A DNA stretch of 64,000 bases from Flectonema sp. DT1601. Lineage: Eukaryota > Euglenozoa > Diplonemea > Diplonemida > Diplonemidae. The notes under the pieces are model-generated. The model worked only from the letters and a program-made list of their open reading frames with translations. It ran no database searches and was not told the DNA's origin. Of this stretch, positions 21,665 through 32,536 are shown piece by piece. Position 1 is the first letter of the stretch; every line of letters starts with the position of its first letter. The stretch lies in assembly GCA_964019425.1 (NCBI GenBank), contig OZ025794.1, positions 1,302,001 to 1,366,000 on the forward strand, written 5' to 3'. The position numbers and the translations under genes are program-made.

Positions 21665-21832
21665 TTAGAAGACAATTTATCATTAACGAATAAAATATTT
21701 TTTTATTTCCATTACATCGAAGTCCACAAAACGTTGACATTAGTTGTGAAAGTGATTACTGATAACCTGTCTTATTGCTCAAAGTTAATTTCTATACAGC
21801 GGCGGTTATTCAGCCACTACAAAAGGAGATTA

Positions 21833-23620
21833 ATGTTAAAACGCGATAGATCTTCAGATGAGGAGAAGCAGATTGTGTTGGAATTGGAATCTGTGGCAAT
21901 CCAAATGGCGGAGTTAACAGATCGAAAAAAAAAATTAAAAAACAGACTGAAAGATTTTCAACTTAAACGCGACGATGAGAAATCAGCCGAACATCGCAGC
22001 AAGAATTGGTCTTCCGGATTTGAATGGGACGACAAGGTGTTTAATGCTCTCAAATCACTTGGGTTCGAATCATTTCGGCCTAATCAACGAGAGTGTATTA
22101 ACGGGATCTTATCTGGTTCAGATGTCTTTACGATAATGCCAACAGGTGCGGGTAAGTCTCTCTGTTTTCAACTACCTGCAACAATGTGGGCAGGTAATGG
22201 AACCATTATAGTAATATCACCACTCATAGCTCTGATGAACGATCAGGTTTCAGCTTTAAAAAAGCAAAATATTGAAGCTGCGATGATATGTTCTGTGACT
22301 CCACCTGCTGAAAAGAAAAACCTTTTATCAAAAGTTGAGGATGGAAAAGTAACATTATTATATGTTACACCTGAGTTTGTCGCGAAGAGTAAGACTTTGT
22401 TGTCGAAAATGCAAAAATGTGATCAAAAAAATAAATTAAAACTCTTCGTGATTGATGAAGCTCATTGCTGTTCTCAATGGGGTCATGAATTCCGACACGA
22501 TTATTTAAAATTAGCCATACTTAGAGAAACGTATCCAACGGTACCCATCCTCGCGTTAACAGCAACAGCAACAGAGGGTTGTCGCAAAGACATTATAAGT
22601 CAATTGAAAATGACTACTCCTGTTTTAACATTAAAGGGTCACTACAATAGGTCGAACTTGGTATATAATGTCACACTTAGAAACCGAAAAGATCTAAAAA
22701 ACAAACACGATGCAGACATAGCCTGGATTGTAAACCATGTTATAGAGAATAACTACACAGGATGTACAGGATTAGTTTATTGTTTATCTTGTAAGGAGGT
22801 AGATACGTTATCAAAAGGTTTGAATGATTCAGGTTTATCAGCAGCAGGTTATCACGCTCAGATGGACCTGTCAGAACGACAAAAAAGCTACGAAAAATGG
22901 ATGAGCGGAAAGGCATTAGTAATCGTAGCAACGATTGCATTCGGAATGGGAATCGATAAACCCGATGTAAGATACGTCATTCATCATTCTGTTCCAAAAA
23001 GTATTGAAAATTATTATCAAGAATCTGGCCGTGCTGGACGAGATGGCAAGCCAGCAACGTGTACCATGTTCTACCGACCTAGTGACATCAGTCGCCTATC
23101 TGGTTTCATCGCAGAAAATCCCAACCGAGAAGAAAATTTAAAAAGACTTTATAACCTTGCTGAATACGTCGATCCTACAAAACCGGAATGTCGAAGAAAA
23201 GCAATGGCGTTTTACTTTTCTGATACTTGGAAGGAAAGTGATTGTTCAATGAAATGTGATTTCTGCAGAAATGAGAAAACTGCGATGCAAAAATCACAAA
23301 ATTGTACTACTCTGTCTCGTAACATTATTTCTATTGTTGAAAATACTTCTTCAGAAGTTAAATTAACATCAATAAGACTAATCGAATCTCTGTACTCTAA
23401 CAATGCACAAAGTAAACTAATCCGCAGAGGTACATCACCTCCAATGACATCACAGAACGTAGATCAACAAACTGCTGAAAGAGTAATCGTAAAACTATTA
23501 CGAAATGGTTACTTAAAAGAGGTATTCACATTCACATCATACGGATGTAATGCTTACCTTGCAGCTACTGGAAAAGATTTCATTGAAGAGATTTCACTGG
23601 CTCCGATGGATACAAATTAA
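21833..23620 (+). CDS. RECQL: RecQ-family DNA helicase, RECQ1 (RECQL) type
   Basis: The 595-residue protein opens with a coiled coil (LELESVAIQMAELTDRKKKL) that closely resembles the RECQ1 N-terminus. It then carries the complete RecQ core: FRPNQRECI (motif 0), MPTGAGKSLCFQLP (Walker A), VIDEAHCCSQWGHEFR (motif II and aromatic loop), LTATAT (III), IVATIAFGMGIDKPDVR (V) and YYQESGRAGRDG (VI). The zinc-binding region follows (CRRKAMAFYF, then CSMKCDFC), then a winged-helix part. ATG 21833 was chosen because an acceptor-like AG ends at 21799 and only non-ATG codons extend the frame upstream. It should unwind forks and recombination intermediates 3' to 5'. Confidence 0.93.
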   Translation: MLKRDRSSDEEKQIVLELESVAIQMAELTDRKKKLKNRLKDFQLKRDDEKSAEHRSKNWSSGFEWDDKVFNALKSLGFESFRPNQRECINGILSGSDVFTIMPTGAGKSLCFQLPATMWAGNGTIIVISPLIALMNDQVSALKKQNIEAAMICSVTPPAEKKNLLSKVEDGKVTLLYVTPEFVAKSKTLLSKMQKCDQKNKLKLFVIDEAHCCSQWGHEFRHDYLKLAILRETYPTVPILALTATATEGCRKDIISQLKMTTPVLTLKGHYNRSNLVYNVTLRNRKDLKNKHDADIAWIVNHVIENNYTGCTGLVYCLSCKEVDTLSKGLNDSGLSAAGYHAQMDLSERQKSYEKWMSGKALVIVATIAFGMGIDKPDVRYVIHHSVPKSIENYYQESGRAGRDGKPATCTMFYRPSDISRLSGFIAENPNREENLKRLYNLAEYVDPTKPECRRKAMAFYFSDTWKESDCSMKCDFCRNEKTAMQKSQNCTTLSRNIISIVENTSSEVKLTSIRLIESLYSNNAQSKLIRRGTSPPMTSQNVDQQTAERVIVKLLRNGYLKEVFTFTSYGCNAYLAATGKDFIEEISLAPMDTN

Positions 23621-24092
23621 GAATAGGGGAAAACCTACAAATCTACCCAAAAGTTACGGCCTTTTGTGGAGCTTATACCAAAACTATTGGTCCTCTATTT
23701 CACGGCCGTTCATAAATTAGTTAGTTAGGTGAGGGTGAAGGGAAAAGAGTGGAAGGATTAATAAGAAATTAACGCGGTTCTCATCGCCTTAAAATTATCG
23801 AAAAAAAATAATTTTAATCATTTCAAAATTAGAATAACTTATCTGAACACGGACCTGGGTCCGGAATGAAACTATTTGTGTGTAAAAAAACTTCTCAGTT
23901 TTAAATTCTGAGAAAGACGTTAACAGAATGAGGAATAAGGAAGGTTCGCATCGCTCATGTTTTGTGTTTTCTTGTCCTTGCAATCCGATAGGAAGATAAT
24001 CCTTTGAGTTTTAAACCTTTCAGGAAATCCCCTACTTTATGTAAATTTCTTTTTTTGAATTTATTTCTCTTCCCACAAAATAGATAAATAAA
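23621..24092 (+). other. Intergenic stretch
   Basis: Nothing coding seen. Pyrimidine-rich or acceptor-like AGs end at 24023 (ACCTTTCAG) and 24083 before the next gene. Confidence 0.5.
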
Positions 24093-25262
24093 ATGAACGC
24101 CCTTGAAAGAATTCTGAACAACACATCCAAAAGGAAATCTTTAATAAATAAATCTTGTAGAAGTGAAGACTCTGTATTCAGTGCTCGCGTAAGCGGATAT
24201 GTGGATGTAAAAAACGGAGAAGTTATTATCACAACATTAACGCTTCACATTTTAGAACAAGACATGCTTGATGAAGTTATCGAAAAACCATGGAGTTCCT
24301 TAACTTGTATGCCCATCACAGATGGTGCTTGTGTTATTATAGTATTTGGTTCTGATCGAATCGTTCTACATTCGAAAGAAAGTCCTGCGGCTACAACAAC
24401 ATTCGTTAAAACTTTAATAGAAATAATCAATTCGTACTCATCACATTATGGAATAAGTATTCCACATGTGATTATTAAAAATAATAATTCCGATTCAACG
24501 CGTGAATTGACTCCTTCAACAGAAGTCACTGAAGAGACAGTTTCACAGAATGATGAACATGTTGTTGAGAAATTGAGTTATAGCGATCGGCCGATGAAAA
24601 CCAATGAAGACATAATGAAGGAATATAAAGAAGATTATTTAATTAGAGAAAATGAAAAAATTCAATCAATAATGAGCGAAATATTATATGAAAAGAGACT
24701 AACAGACTTTGATTTCATTGAAGGGACTACCAGCGCATTGATTTCTGTTGCTAATGAGAGTGGAGAGTCACATCAGGATTGGATTGTTGATAAACTGGAG
24801 TCAGATACGATCTTTTTAATTAAAAGGTTTTGGTTACAAAGACCTTCCAGAAGAAGGATTCTGGTATCTCTAACGACTGGTACGGTTTTAAGGGAGATTA
24901 ACCTTTCTGGGAGTGGTGTTGATGATGATATTTTTAAAGTTGTGATTCCACTCTTGTCAGGAAACAAACACCTCTCTGAGATAGATTTATCATTCAATCC
25001 TATTTCTGATAATACGATAGCATCTCTGTCTGAAGTACTTACCTCTACGTCAATCACTTCTCTCAATTTTCGTGGGTGCGACTTACTCACAGAGAAGTCT
25101 CTTTCTTGTTTGCATTCTCTCGTCAAATCATTACCTCAAATCACAACATTACTATTCCCGAATGACATTAGCGATAACCACACTGTTGATGATATAAATT
25201 TAAACACGAAATTAAACTTCGTACACAGCTGCCTTACTAAGTGGGGAGTAGAATCAGTGTAG
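24093..25262 (+). CDS. Protein with PH-like N-terminal domain and C-terminal leucine-rich repeats
   Basis: The 389-residue protein starts with a beta-rich region (about 28-130; GYVDVKNGEVIITTLTLHIL, then ACVIIVFGSDRIVLHS) closed by an amphipathic helix, which suggests a PH-like fold. A charged linker follows. The C-terminal part (about 265-389) holds ribonuclease-inhibitor-type leucine-rich repeats (REINLSGSGVDDD, SEIDLSFNPISDNTIASL, TSLNFRGCDLLTEKSLSCL). It is probably a cytosolic adaptor. A similar PH plus LRR arrangement occurs in CARMIL actin regulators, but this protein is much shorter and no direct homology is claimed. Confidence 0.72.
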   Translation: MNALERILNNTSKRKSLINKSCRSEDSVFSARVSGYVDVKNGEVIITTLTLHILEQDMLDEVIEKPWSSLTCMPITDGACVIIVFGSDRIVLHSKESPAATTTFVKTLIEIINSYSSHYGISIPHVIIKNNNSDSTRELTPSTEVTEETVSQNDEHVVEKLSYSDRPMKTNEDIMKEYKEDYLIRENEKIQSIMSEILYEKRLTDFDFIEGTTSALISVANESGESHQDWIVDKLESDTIFLIKRFWLQRPSRRRILVSLTTGTVLREINLSGSGVDDDIFKVVIPLLSGNKHLSEIDLSFNPISDNTIASLSEVLTSTSITSLNFRGCDLLTEKSLSCLHSLVKSLPQITTLLFPNDISDNHTVDDINLNTKLNFVHSCLTKWGVESV

Positions 25263-25394
25263 TAACACTCACTGGTACTTTGTTATATCTGTTTTTATTC
25301 ATTTACACATTCTTGAATTACTGTTAAGTTGAATATTTTGTATTATTGTCGATTACATTTCCTATTCCCCAGAGTAGTTTCTTCATGATATGCA

Positions 25395-28300
25395 ATGAGA
25401 GCAGCCAAGTACCTGAAAAGGGACTCTCGACAAGAAAGGATAACAACACAGCAAAGATCAGTCATTGGGAGCATTTGTGAAGCAGCTGTAAGAATACCAA
25501 GTTGTGAAGTCGCTCATTGGAAGAATGAGACATCAACAGCAGCAGAGAATAGGAAGAAATCACTTAGAGAATTAACAGAAGTATTGGAAAGGTGTCCAGC
25601 GAGTATTTTGATTGATGAAAAAATTCCGAATTCTGGAAGAGTTCGATTACGACACGATGAGTATGTTGGATTATTAACAAAATCAATTAATAAACTTCGA
25701 AAGAATACAATCAACGTTCTTGAAAACCTTCGAGAGTGGAGACATCTAACCAGACATTGTAATTCAACTGATGCAAATATTCCATTCTCTTGGGAAGGTG
25801 TTCCACTGATGAGTTCCATGAAAACAGATATTCAATCAATCTCAAACAATCCAATCGCAGTAAAACTAATTAAAGAAGAGGTATTAAATAACACTCTGCT
25901 GTACCCAACTAAATTAAATGGAATTACCAATCCATCTATAAAGCAGTTACGGATTTCACAAGCCAGGGAAACACTCATATATGAAGAGTCTTTTATAGTG
26001 GGAAGTGATGCCTCCGATGTGAGTCTGACTGATGAAGACCTGCTGTTAGATTTCAACAGCAGCGAGTCGGTAGATGCAGATTTGCATAACACCAGCGGAC
26101 CATACCACCCTACAGCAGAGTTATCAGTCACAGACCCGTTGAGTCCACGAACTTTTATTAGTGATATTGATGTATGTACGCCATCTGACATTTCTCAAAC
26201 TTTTACCAAAGAATTAATTGATGGTGGAAGTCCTTTGAGTGTTTTTTCCGATGAAATTCTCAACACAAATGCCAGGACGATTCAACTCTGGTATAAAAAT
26301 ATACTCGAAAATCAAAAATCACATCCTGTCGGAATCGATCAGGATAGTGAGATTAATACATCGATGACAATCCAAGTACGTTCATCTCCAGTACAACATG
26401 TCGCAGATGATAGTACCGTTTTTGATGAAGAGATGAGTGCTCCTATCTGGTGGGGGAGGGTGGGCGTCCGATACACAAATTGCAACTGGAGAGATAGCGC
26501 TGTTCAGGAGAACGCAGCTGCTTCAGCTATTCAGCTGACCTTTTCAGGTAAGAAAGACTCTTGTGAACTCCTGGCAGACAGAAGAGCATTACTACAACAA
26601 AAACGAAGCATCGAAGTCATATCTATGCACTACAAGGAGTTTAAAGAAAAACGTGAAAACCGACGTGTCGCTTCCAAAAAAAGAGACAATCGAATCCATC
26701 TAAGAAATGAGGTCGCGATCTATGAAAATAAAATAAAAACAATAATTCGAGTTATGGCAGCATATCGCTGTAGATTATCATTATATCGGAGACTTATTGA
26801 TCGATTTCAAGAGAAGTGTTGTATTGCTGTTACACAACTAAGTCGTGTTGTAAGGGGAATAGCAGGTAGAAAACTGGCTCGAAAATTAAAAACTCAAGTG
26901 ATTGCCGACAGAAATGCTCTATTGCAAAACCAATTTAGGAAAGCTGCGGCAACTCGTCTCCAAGCTGCTTTTCGAGGTGCAAGTTGTCGAAAAAAGTTAT
27001 CCAACGGGCACTCACGACAATTAGATGTTAGCTTCGCGCACAATAAAAGTGCCATCCTGATTGTGAGAGCGTTTCGAGTTAAATTAGCGAAAGTGACAGC
27101 AGCGAGACTGAGAGCAATTAAACAAAAAGAAAGGAAATTAAAACAACAGGAAGAACTTAAAACACAATCTCAAATAAGAATATATTGGTGGTACATCGGT
27201 AGAAAAGCAGCAAAAACTGTACAAAATCGAATCAACAAACGACATACGAACCGACTAAAACACACAACTCGGGTTGCAGAACGATACCGAGGTGTAATAT
27301 GTGCAAATAACTACTTAGCCACCCTCGCAGATGAATCTAATAAGTGCTGGTTGTTTATAAATTCTGATTTGAATAAAAACTTTTTTAACAAAACTAGGGA
27401 ATCATACTTAGAACAACCTCTTCGGTTCATATCACCCACACGACGGCATTCACCTCCACTAGCTGAGTGTGTTCAAGGACCACATCCGACAGATGCAGAT
27501 ACTCAAAAAGATGAATTGAATAATGAAGTAGGTAGTTCTTGTGATCATCATTCTCAAAGAAGTATTCCTGAAAGACCTGAAAGTAAGTTGGGATTCTATA
27601 ATGTAAATGAAAACCAAGTAACAAACAATGAAGAAACTTTTACAGTTTTATGTAAGGAAGCTCTCTTTGATTTAGATGTTCAATCATCAAAAGAATTATC
27701 TGATGACGATCAGTTAGTTTTAACGAATGCGACGGTTCCACTTGAATTGAATCCCAAGAGGAGTTGTAATCATATGACTGGATTACCACAATCACCTTCA
27801 AATTATTTAAAACAAACTAATAGTAGTCAGATTGATACAGCATCACCAGTTCATAACTGTTCCGCTGATGGACGATCGCCATCAGGTTCAGAAAAAAGTG
27901 ATATCAAATCGGGTTACTGCTACGAGGAAGAGAGTATTCATCAAAGTGATAATTATAACGTCAACTTATACCTCAGGCATAGACACAAACAGCTTCATAC
28001 TTCGGTAATCGCAATCCTTCAGGCTCTTGTATGTCTGGCAAATATTAAAGTCCCAAGCTCATGTGTTGAGATCATCACATTACTAATTGGTTGTGGACTT
28101 AATGAAAAACAATCTGTCGTACCAACATTGAGAGTGTGTGATATTCCGAGATGCTCGAGTGAGTGTTGGCATGTTTTGTGTAATAACTTACTTTGGTTTA
28201 ATTCTGATTTGCTTCGTGAAATGATGATTAACACTTACGGAGGTACTGACGCAGCAGAAATTCCAAAGATATACAGTTCTTGGCGTGTGTCGATAGTACT

Positions 28301-28709
28301 CAGTAAGATAATAGTTGATTGGGGACTTCATTCAATGATTACTTGTTTTGATAAGATTACTGTAAGTGAAGATATTACGATATTGCAATGTTTGTTATCG
28401 GAATTAAGATTGTCTTCTACAGCGCAGTTAATAAATCTTTGTCGACCGGATCCTTCGTATCTATTTTGTTGTGAGGATCTGTCTCTCTCATTGGGAGAAA
28501 CGATATTTCAATCATTCCCACAAACGCAAGATAATTGGTTGTCTTGGATTCATGAAATGGGAATTCTACAAGTTTTAAGTGTTCAACCTGCTACTGTTGT
28601 TGATGAAATGTCTGCTTGCCTTCCATTCAAACTTCCTGAAGACATCACAGACGATTCTAAACATGCCGTTATATCGAGATTTATAGCTGTTCATCAAAAT
28701 CCTTGTTAG
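25395..28709 (+). CDS. Large IQ-motif protein of unknown function
   Basis: The 1104-residue protein has a helical N-terminus and an acidic, Ser-rich middle. It then has a run of IQ-like, calmodulin-binding helices (about residues 370-640; for example AAATRLQAAFRGASCRKKL and AVTQLSRVVRGIAGRKLARK), a second disordered region, and a C-terminal mostly helical domain (about 860-1104). No catalytic motif was seen. IQ proteins of this size often sit in axonemal or centrosomal complexes, which is only a guess here. ATGs at 25385 and 25390 precede the chosen start in other frames; the acceptor-like AG ends at 25372, so they would lie in the mRNA leader. Confidence 0.82.
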   Translation: MRAAKYLKRDSRQERITTQQRSVIGSICEAAVRIPSCEVAHWKNETSTAAENRKKSLRELTEVLERCPASILIDEKIPNSGRVRLRHDEYVGLLTKSINKLRKNTINVLENLREWRHLTRHCNSTDANIPFSWEGVPLMSSMKTDIQSISNNPIAVKLIKEEVLNNTLLYPTKLNGITNPSIKQLRISQARETLIYEESFIVGSDASDVSLTDEDLLLDFNSSESVDADLHNTSGPYHPTAELSVTDPLSPRTFISDIDVCTPSDISQTFTKELIDGGSPLSVFSDEILNTNARTIQLWYKNILENQKSHPVGIDQDSEINTSMTIQVRSSPVQHVADDSTVFDEEMSAPIWWGRVGVRYTNCNWRDSAVQENAAASAIQLTFSGKKDSCELLADRRALLQQKRSIEVISMHYKEFKEKRENRRVASKKRDNRIHLRNEVAIYENKIKTIIRVMAAYRCRLSLYRRLIDRFQEKCCIAVTQLSRVVRGIAGRKLARKLKTQVIADRNALLQNQFRKAAATRLQAAFRGASCRKKLSNGHSRQLDVSFAHNKSAILIVRAFRVKLAKVTAARLRAIKQKERKLKQQEELKTQSQIRIYWWYIGRKAAKTVQNRINKRHTNRLKHTTRVAERYRGVICANNYLATLADESNKCWLFINSDLNKNFFNKTRESYLEQPLRFISPTRRHSPPLAECVQGPHPTDADTQKDELNNEVGSSCDHHSQRSIPERPESKLGFYNVNENQVTNNEETFTVLCKEALFDLDVQSSKELSDDDQLVLTNATVPLELNPKRSCNHMTGLPQSPSNYLKQTNSSQIDTASPVHNCSADGRSPSGSEKSDIKSGYCYEEESIHQSDNYNVNLYLRHRHKQLHTSVIAILQALVCLANIKVPSSCVEIITLLIGCGLNEKQSVVPTLRVCDIPRCSSECWHVLCNNLLWFNSDLLREMMINTYGGTDAAEIPKIYSSWRVSIVLSKIIVDWGLHSMITCFDKITVSEDITILQCLLSELRLSSTAQLINLCRPDPSYLFCCEDLSLSLGETIFQSFPQTQDNWLSWIHEMGILQVLSVQPATVVDEMSACLPFKLPEDITDDSKHAVISRFIAVHQNPC

Positions 28710-28895
28710 CTTATTTGTTTAATAATTAGTTTATTTATTTTTTTATTTATTTTTGTTTCTTTTTGAAGTTAATCTCTTCCCCTTATCCTGATTGCTTTAG
28801 TCACTTACACTCTCAATATAATTATTGATTATTAAAGTAGTTATATGTAGTGGGTGGAATCTTTCTTATTCTACGACAGGTATTTAGACAGAATT

Positions 28896-29936
28896 ATGCG
28901 ACGAGGAATTGATGAATTCGAAAACAAACATCCAAAACGAATACTAACGAGAAACAGAAGTAGTATCTGTGTTGAGATTCCTGGATCAAGAGTGAGAGAG
29001 AGCTTCCTGCAAGTTAATTTTGAATTTCCGATGCTGTCGTCAGACAGTTGCGCTTCATCACCAGCGATGACCCCGACAACAGTCGAGCATGTTCCTCCAA
29101 CTATGCAACCTGTTCATGAGAGACCTGATTTCAGATATTTAATAGCTTCTGGTGTAGTGTTAACTTGTGTATCAGGTTTAATAAATGCTTTCACAATATT
29201 ACAAACTGGAACTCCAGTAACCCACGCGACGGGAAGTACTTCACAACTTGCTATCAACAGCATTCAGGAACACTATTCTACAGCTCTTCAAAAGTTATCA
29301 ATTTTAGTATCATTTTTAATAGGAAGTGTTGTTAGTGCTACGGCAGTTGGATCAGATAAATTTGTATTAGGACATAAATACGGATATGTGTTACTAGCTG
29401 TTGGTGTTGTGGTTTATGTAGCCAGTAGCTTACTAAACAACGAAGACTATAATTGGATATCCGTTTGTTTGTTTGCATTTGCATCAGGACTTCAAAATGC
29501 GATGTGCACATCACTGTCAGGAGCAGTTATTCGAACTACGCACACCACTGGAATGTTGACAGATATTGGGATGTCAATTGGTTATGTTATTCGTGATACT
29601 CTTATTAGTGATGGCAGTAGTAAAGATTCTTGGAAATTACGTCTTTTGATACCTCAATATTTGTCTTATTTGTTTGGAGGCTGTCTCGGTACCCTAGCGT
29701 TCATTAATAAGTTCCACTCTGTTATAAGCATAACAGGGACACTTATTATTCTCTCAGGCGTGTCTTATATCATTGCCGCCTCAAGAGGAAGCTTTGACGG
29801 ATTTCTCGAGGAGGAAAAAATCCTAAAAGAAGTGGCTACTGCTGAAAGGAGGTTTACAGTTGCATTACACAACGCGTTGCTTGATAACTCTCCTAAAGGA
29901 GGAATTAGAAGCAGTTCATTTTCAATTAGAAAATAG
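28896..29936 (+). CDS. DUF1275 (YoaK-like) multi-pass membrane protein
   Basis: About 346 residues with an N-terminal cytosolic extension of about 80 and then six hydrophobic segments. The family signature is clear: SGLQNAMCTSLSGAVIRTTH followed by TTGMLTDIG, and near the start of the domain SGLINAFTILQTG. DUF1275 proteins are common in bacteria and fungi; their function is poorly known, with transport suspected. ATG 28896 follows a CTACGACAG acceptor-like site ending at 28879; a longer frame would need a GTG start. Confidence 0.85.
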   Translation: MRRGIDEFENKHPKRILTRNRSSICVEIPGSRVRESFLQVNFEFPMLSSDSCASSPAMTPTTVEHVPPTMQPVHERPDFRYLIASGVVLTCVSGLINAFTILQTGTPVTHATGSTSQLAINSIQEHYSTALQKLSILVSFLIGSVVSATAVGSDKFVLGHKYGYVLLAVGVVVYVASSLLNNEDYNWISVCLFAFASGLQNAMCTSLSGAVIRTTHTTGMLTDIGMSIGYVIRDTLISDGSSKDSWKLRLLIPQYLSYLFGGCLGTLAFINKFHSVISITGTLIILSGVSYIIAASRGSFDGFLEEEKILKEVATAERRFTVALHNALLDNSPKGGIRSSSFSIRK

Positions 29937-30154
29937 GCAGTCACTTTCTGCTGTATTTTGTACACCATTATTAATATTATTATTATTTCTTTCTTTCTTT
30001 TTTTTTTTTTTTTTTTCCGACATTTACCCTGTTCAGTTGAGATTATTATTTTTGTTACTATTTGTAATCATTTTTATTTAAACGTAAACAGGATCTTCAA
30101 ATTTAGTTTCCACTACACAACAACAATGAAACTTTGAAGCAAAAAAACGAATAA

Positions 30155-32536
30155 ATGAAAGGAAGCGTCTGGTTAACTGTTGTTTGGTTGCTTCAGTTGG
30201 TTTCTATGACGGAAAGTTCTTGGAAGCATCACTCATTAGAATTACATACATTAGGAGGAACGAGATGGACTGATATGAGTATTAGAGATACTGTAGTAGT
30301 AGTAACAGCAAGAACTGATCGATCATTATTATTTGTTTTGGATGTATCGAATATAAACGACATGAGATTTGGTTATCAATCTCAAGATACGGAGGTCGAA
30401 TATGATTTGATAGCAACATACAAAACTAATTCAGAAGTGATAGCGATAATCACACGTCCAAATAAAGGAACACACGACTGGGCGATCTTCAACACCAGCA
30501 ATCCGAACGTTGTCACTCCATTTGGGATCAACAGATTTGGAAAACCCCTCACAATCACAACATTTCTTGTTACTACAAAAGATGGAAGCTTTCCATGGGT
30601 GATTTGGGCAACATCAAACGGATGTGTTGCTGAGATACTAACAAAAGAAAGAAATCTGAGTCTAGTTCCAGACATGAGAGGAAAACAATCACCTCCAACG
30701 GGACTAGTTGCTGTTATGAATCAAAAGAATATGATTCTAATAGCGTATTCAGTTTTTGATAAAGCAAGAAAACGACATGCGATTCACATTTCGACGGCAG
30801 ATGGCTACTACAGCGATAGTAGCCACAGCCCTAAACTTATAGATGTAACACAAACAGAGCTAATAAATGAACCGAAATATTTATTTTGGGATAGCGAATC
30901 AAATCACTTGTACATATTAAGTAGTAGAGACAGCAGTAGCATCGATGTAAGAGTTTTACTTGTTTCAGTTGAAAGAAAATCCACACAAGCTGACTTGACA
31001 TTATCAGGCCTCGACGTTATAGTTGAAGAGATATCTGACACATGGTTACTTATTAATGTTCAATACACTCCAGTGGTGGTATTTCCATTAGTGATCGCCA
31101 CCTCAGGGATTACTGGAATATATTTAATTAATTTAACAACTGTAGGTTCTGGAAGAGATATTCCTGTCAGCAGTGATGATGTTAATTTACATCCTCTGTG
31201 TCCATCTCTCGGAGGTCCAATGCAAGTAGTGACTACTTCGACGAATTCATCTTTAAAGAGATTATTCGCCTTATGTAGTCATGCTAATACTGCCAAACTG
31301 CTCGGTATTGATATCAATGTCGACTCAGTCCCTTCTCCAGAATCGAAAAGTATTCCACCGAGCGGTAACACTGATAACAACATCATCATCGCGATAGTAA
31401 TAGTTGTGGGAATATTGCTGTTGGTGATTATTGTTTTGATTATGTTTTTTGTATTTAGAAAAAAGGTTTCCGGACCACATTCAATATTAGGCAGCGATCG
31501 TATGCTATCCCTGTCTAATACCGAAGGTAGTCTTCGCTTTATACCACACTCGTCATTCGGAACACTCGATAAAATAGCTGAAGGAAATTCCGGATGTGTT
31601 TTCAAATCATTTTATGCTGCGACGGGTGAGTTTGTTGCTCTTAAGGCTTCGAAAAAAATTGTCATTGACGAGTCGTTTTTCTCTGAAATTACACTGCTAT
31701 GCTCACTACGACAAAAAGATATAATTATGTTGTATGGTTGGTCTGAGATTGAAAGTAAACCCCACATGGTTACTGAGTACTGTTCATGTGGTAGCCTTGC
31801 TAGTTATAATCACCCAAGTGGAAGAGATGAAACGGTTCTTTCACTTGTATCAATTACACGAGCGTTATCGTACCTTCATGATCGGGGATTCGCTCATTTA
31901 GATGTCGCCGCGCGTAACATCTTAATAACTGAGAGTCACACATTAAAACTAGGTGATATGGGTCTCGTTACCAAATTAAATGAAAGAACTAATAAACCTC
32001 TTGCCGTAGCCTGGTCTCCTCCAGAATCACTAGTCAACAGGATCGCAACTACAAAACATGACAGTTGGTCATTTGGTTGTCTTATTTATGAGGTTATGAC
32101 TGGAGAAAATCCATTTTACGAAGTTGAAGGAAAAGGAAGAAAACGTCTTTCAATTTTGACTAAAATGATTCAATCTAAATCAGTACCGAACAAACCTTTA
32201 TTATTATCTGAATTAAATGAAATAATATGGACTGACATTGTTGAGAAGTGTTGGTCATTCGATACTGATAACCGTCCATCAATGCAAATGATAATGTCAA
32301 CACTACTCCAATTGTCAGATAAACCTCCACAAGTTAATAATTCATCACTTCCAAGTATCTCACCTTTACAATACCAGTATGCTGTTTCTACAACAGGAAT
32401 GGAATCTTATGAGACAGCGGTCACTCGGTCTCAGCAGAGAAATCCTATAATTCCTCCGAGGTCGAGATCGCCAAGTGATACACTTAATAATGTGTATAGT
32501 AGTTCTGTTGAGTATCAGTTTCCGTTTGTTGAATAG
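30155..32536 (+). CDS. Receptor kinase with tyrosine-kinase-like signatures
   Basis: The 793-residue protein has a signal peptide (about 1-21), an ectodomain of about 385 residues with no recognised repeat, one membrane segment (about 408-433) followed by basic residues, and a kinase domain (about 461-735). Kinase motifs are GNSGCV (Gly loop), VALKAS (catalytic Lys), HLDVAARNIL (catalytic loop), GDMG in place of DFG, VAWSPPES and DSWSFGCLIYEVMTGENPF. AARN in the catalytic loop and W-x-PPES resemble tyrosine kinases, while HLD and DMG are atypical. The catalytic Asp, Asn and the Asp of DMG are present, so activity is plausible. The C-terminal tail has several Tyr residues. A 3-codon upstream frame starts at 30126. 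Confidence 0.85.
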   Translation: MKGSVWLTVVWLLQLVSMTESSWKHHSLELHTLGGTRWTDMSIRDTVVVVTARTDRSLLFVLDVSNINDMRFGYQSQDTEVEYDLIATYKTNSEVIAIITRPNKGTHDWAIFNTSNPNVVTPFGINRFGKPLTITTFLVTTKDGSFPWVIWATSNGCVAEILTKERNLSLVPDMRGKQSPPTGLVAVMNQKNMILIAYSVFDKARKRHAIHISTADGYYSDSSHSPKLIDVTQTELINEPKYLFWDSESNHLYILSSRDSSSIDVRVLLVSVERKSTQADLTLSGLDVIVEEISDTWLLINVQYTPVVVFPLVIATSGITGIYLINLTTVGSGRDIPVSSDDVNLHPLCPSLGGPMQVVTTSTNSSLKRLFALCSHANTAKLLGIDINVDSVPSPESKSIPPSGNTDNNIIIAIVIVVGILLLVIIVLIMFFVFRKKVSGPHSILGSDRMLSLSNTEGSLRFIPHSSFGTLDKIAEGNSGCVFKSFYAATGEFVALKASKKIVIDESFFSEITLLCSLRQKDIIMLYGWSEIESKPHMVTEYCSCGSLASYNHPSGRDETVLSLVSITRALSYLHDRGFAHLDVAARNILITESHTLKLGDMGLVTKLNERTNKPLAVAWSPPESLVNRIATTKHDSWSFGCLIYEVMTGENPFYEVEGKGRKRLSILTKMIQSKSVPNKPLLLSELNEIIWTDIVEKCWSFDTDNRPSMQMIMSTLLQLSDKPPQVNNSSLPSISPLQYQYAVSTTGMESYETAVTRSQQRNPIIPPRSRSPSDTLNNVYSSSVEYQFPFVE

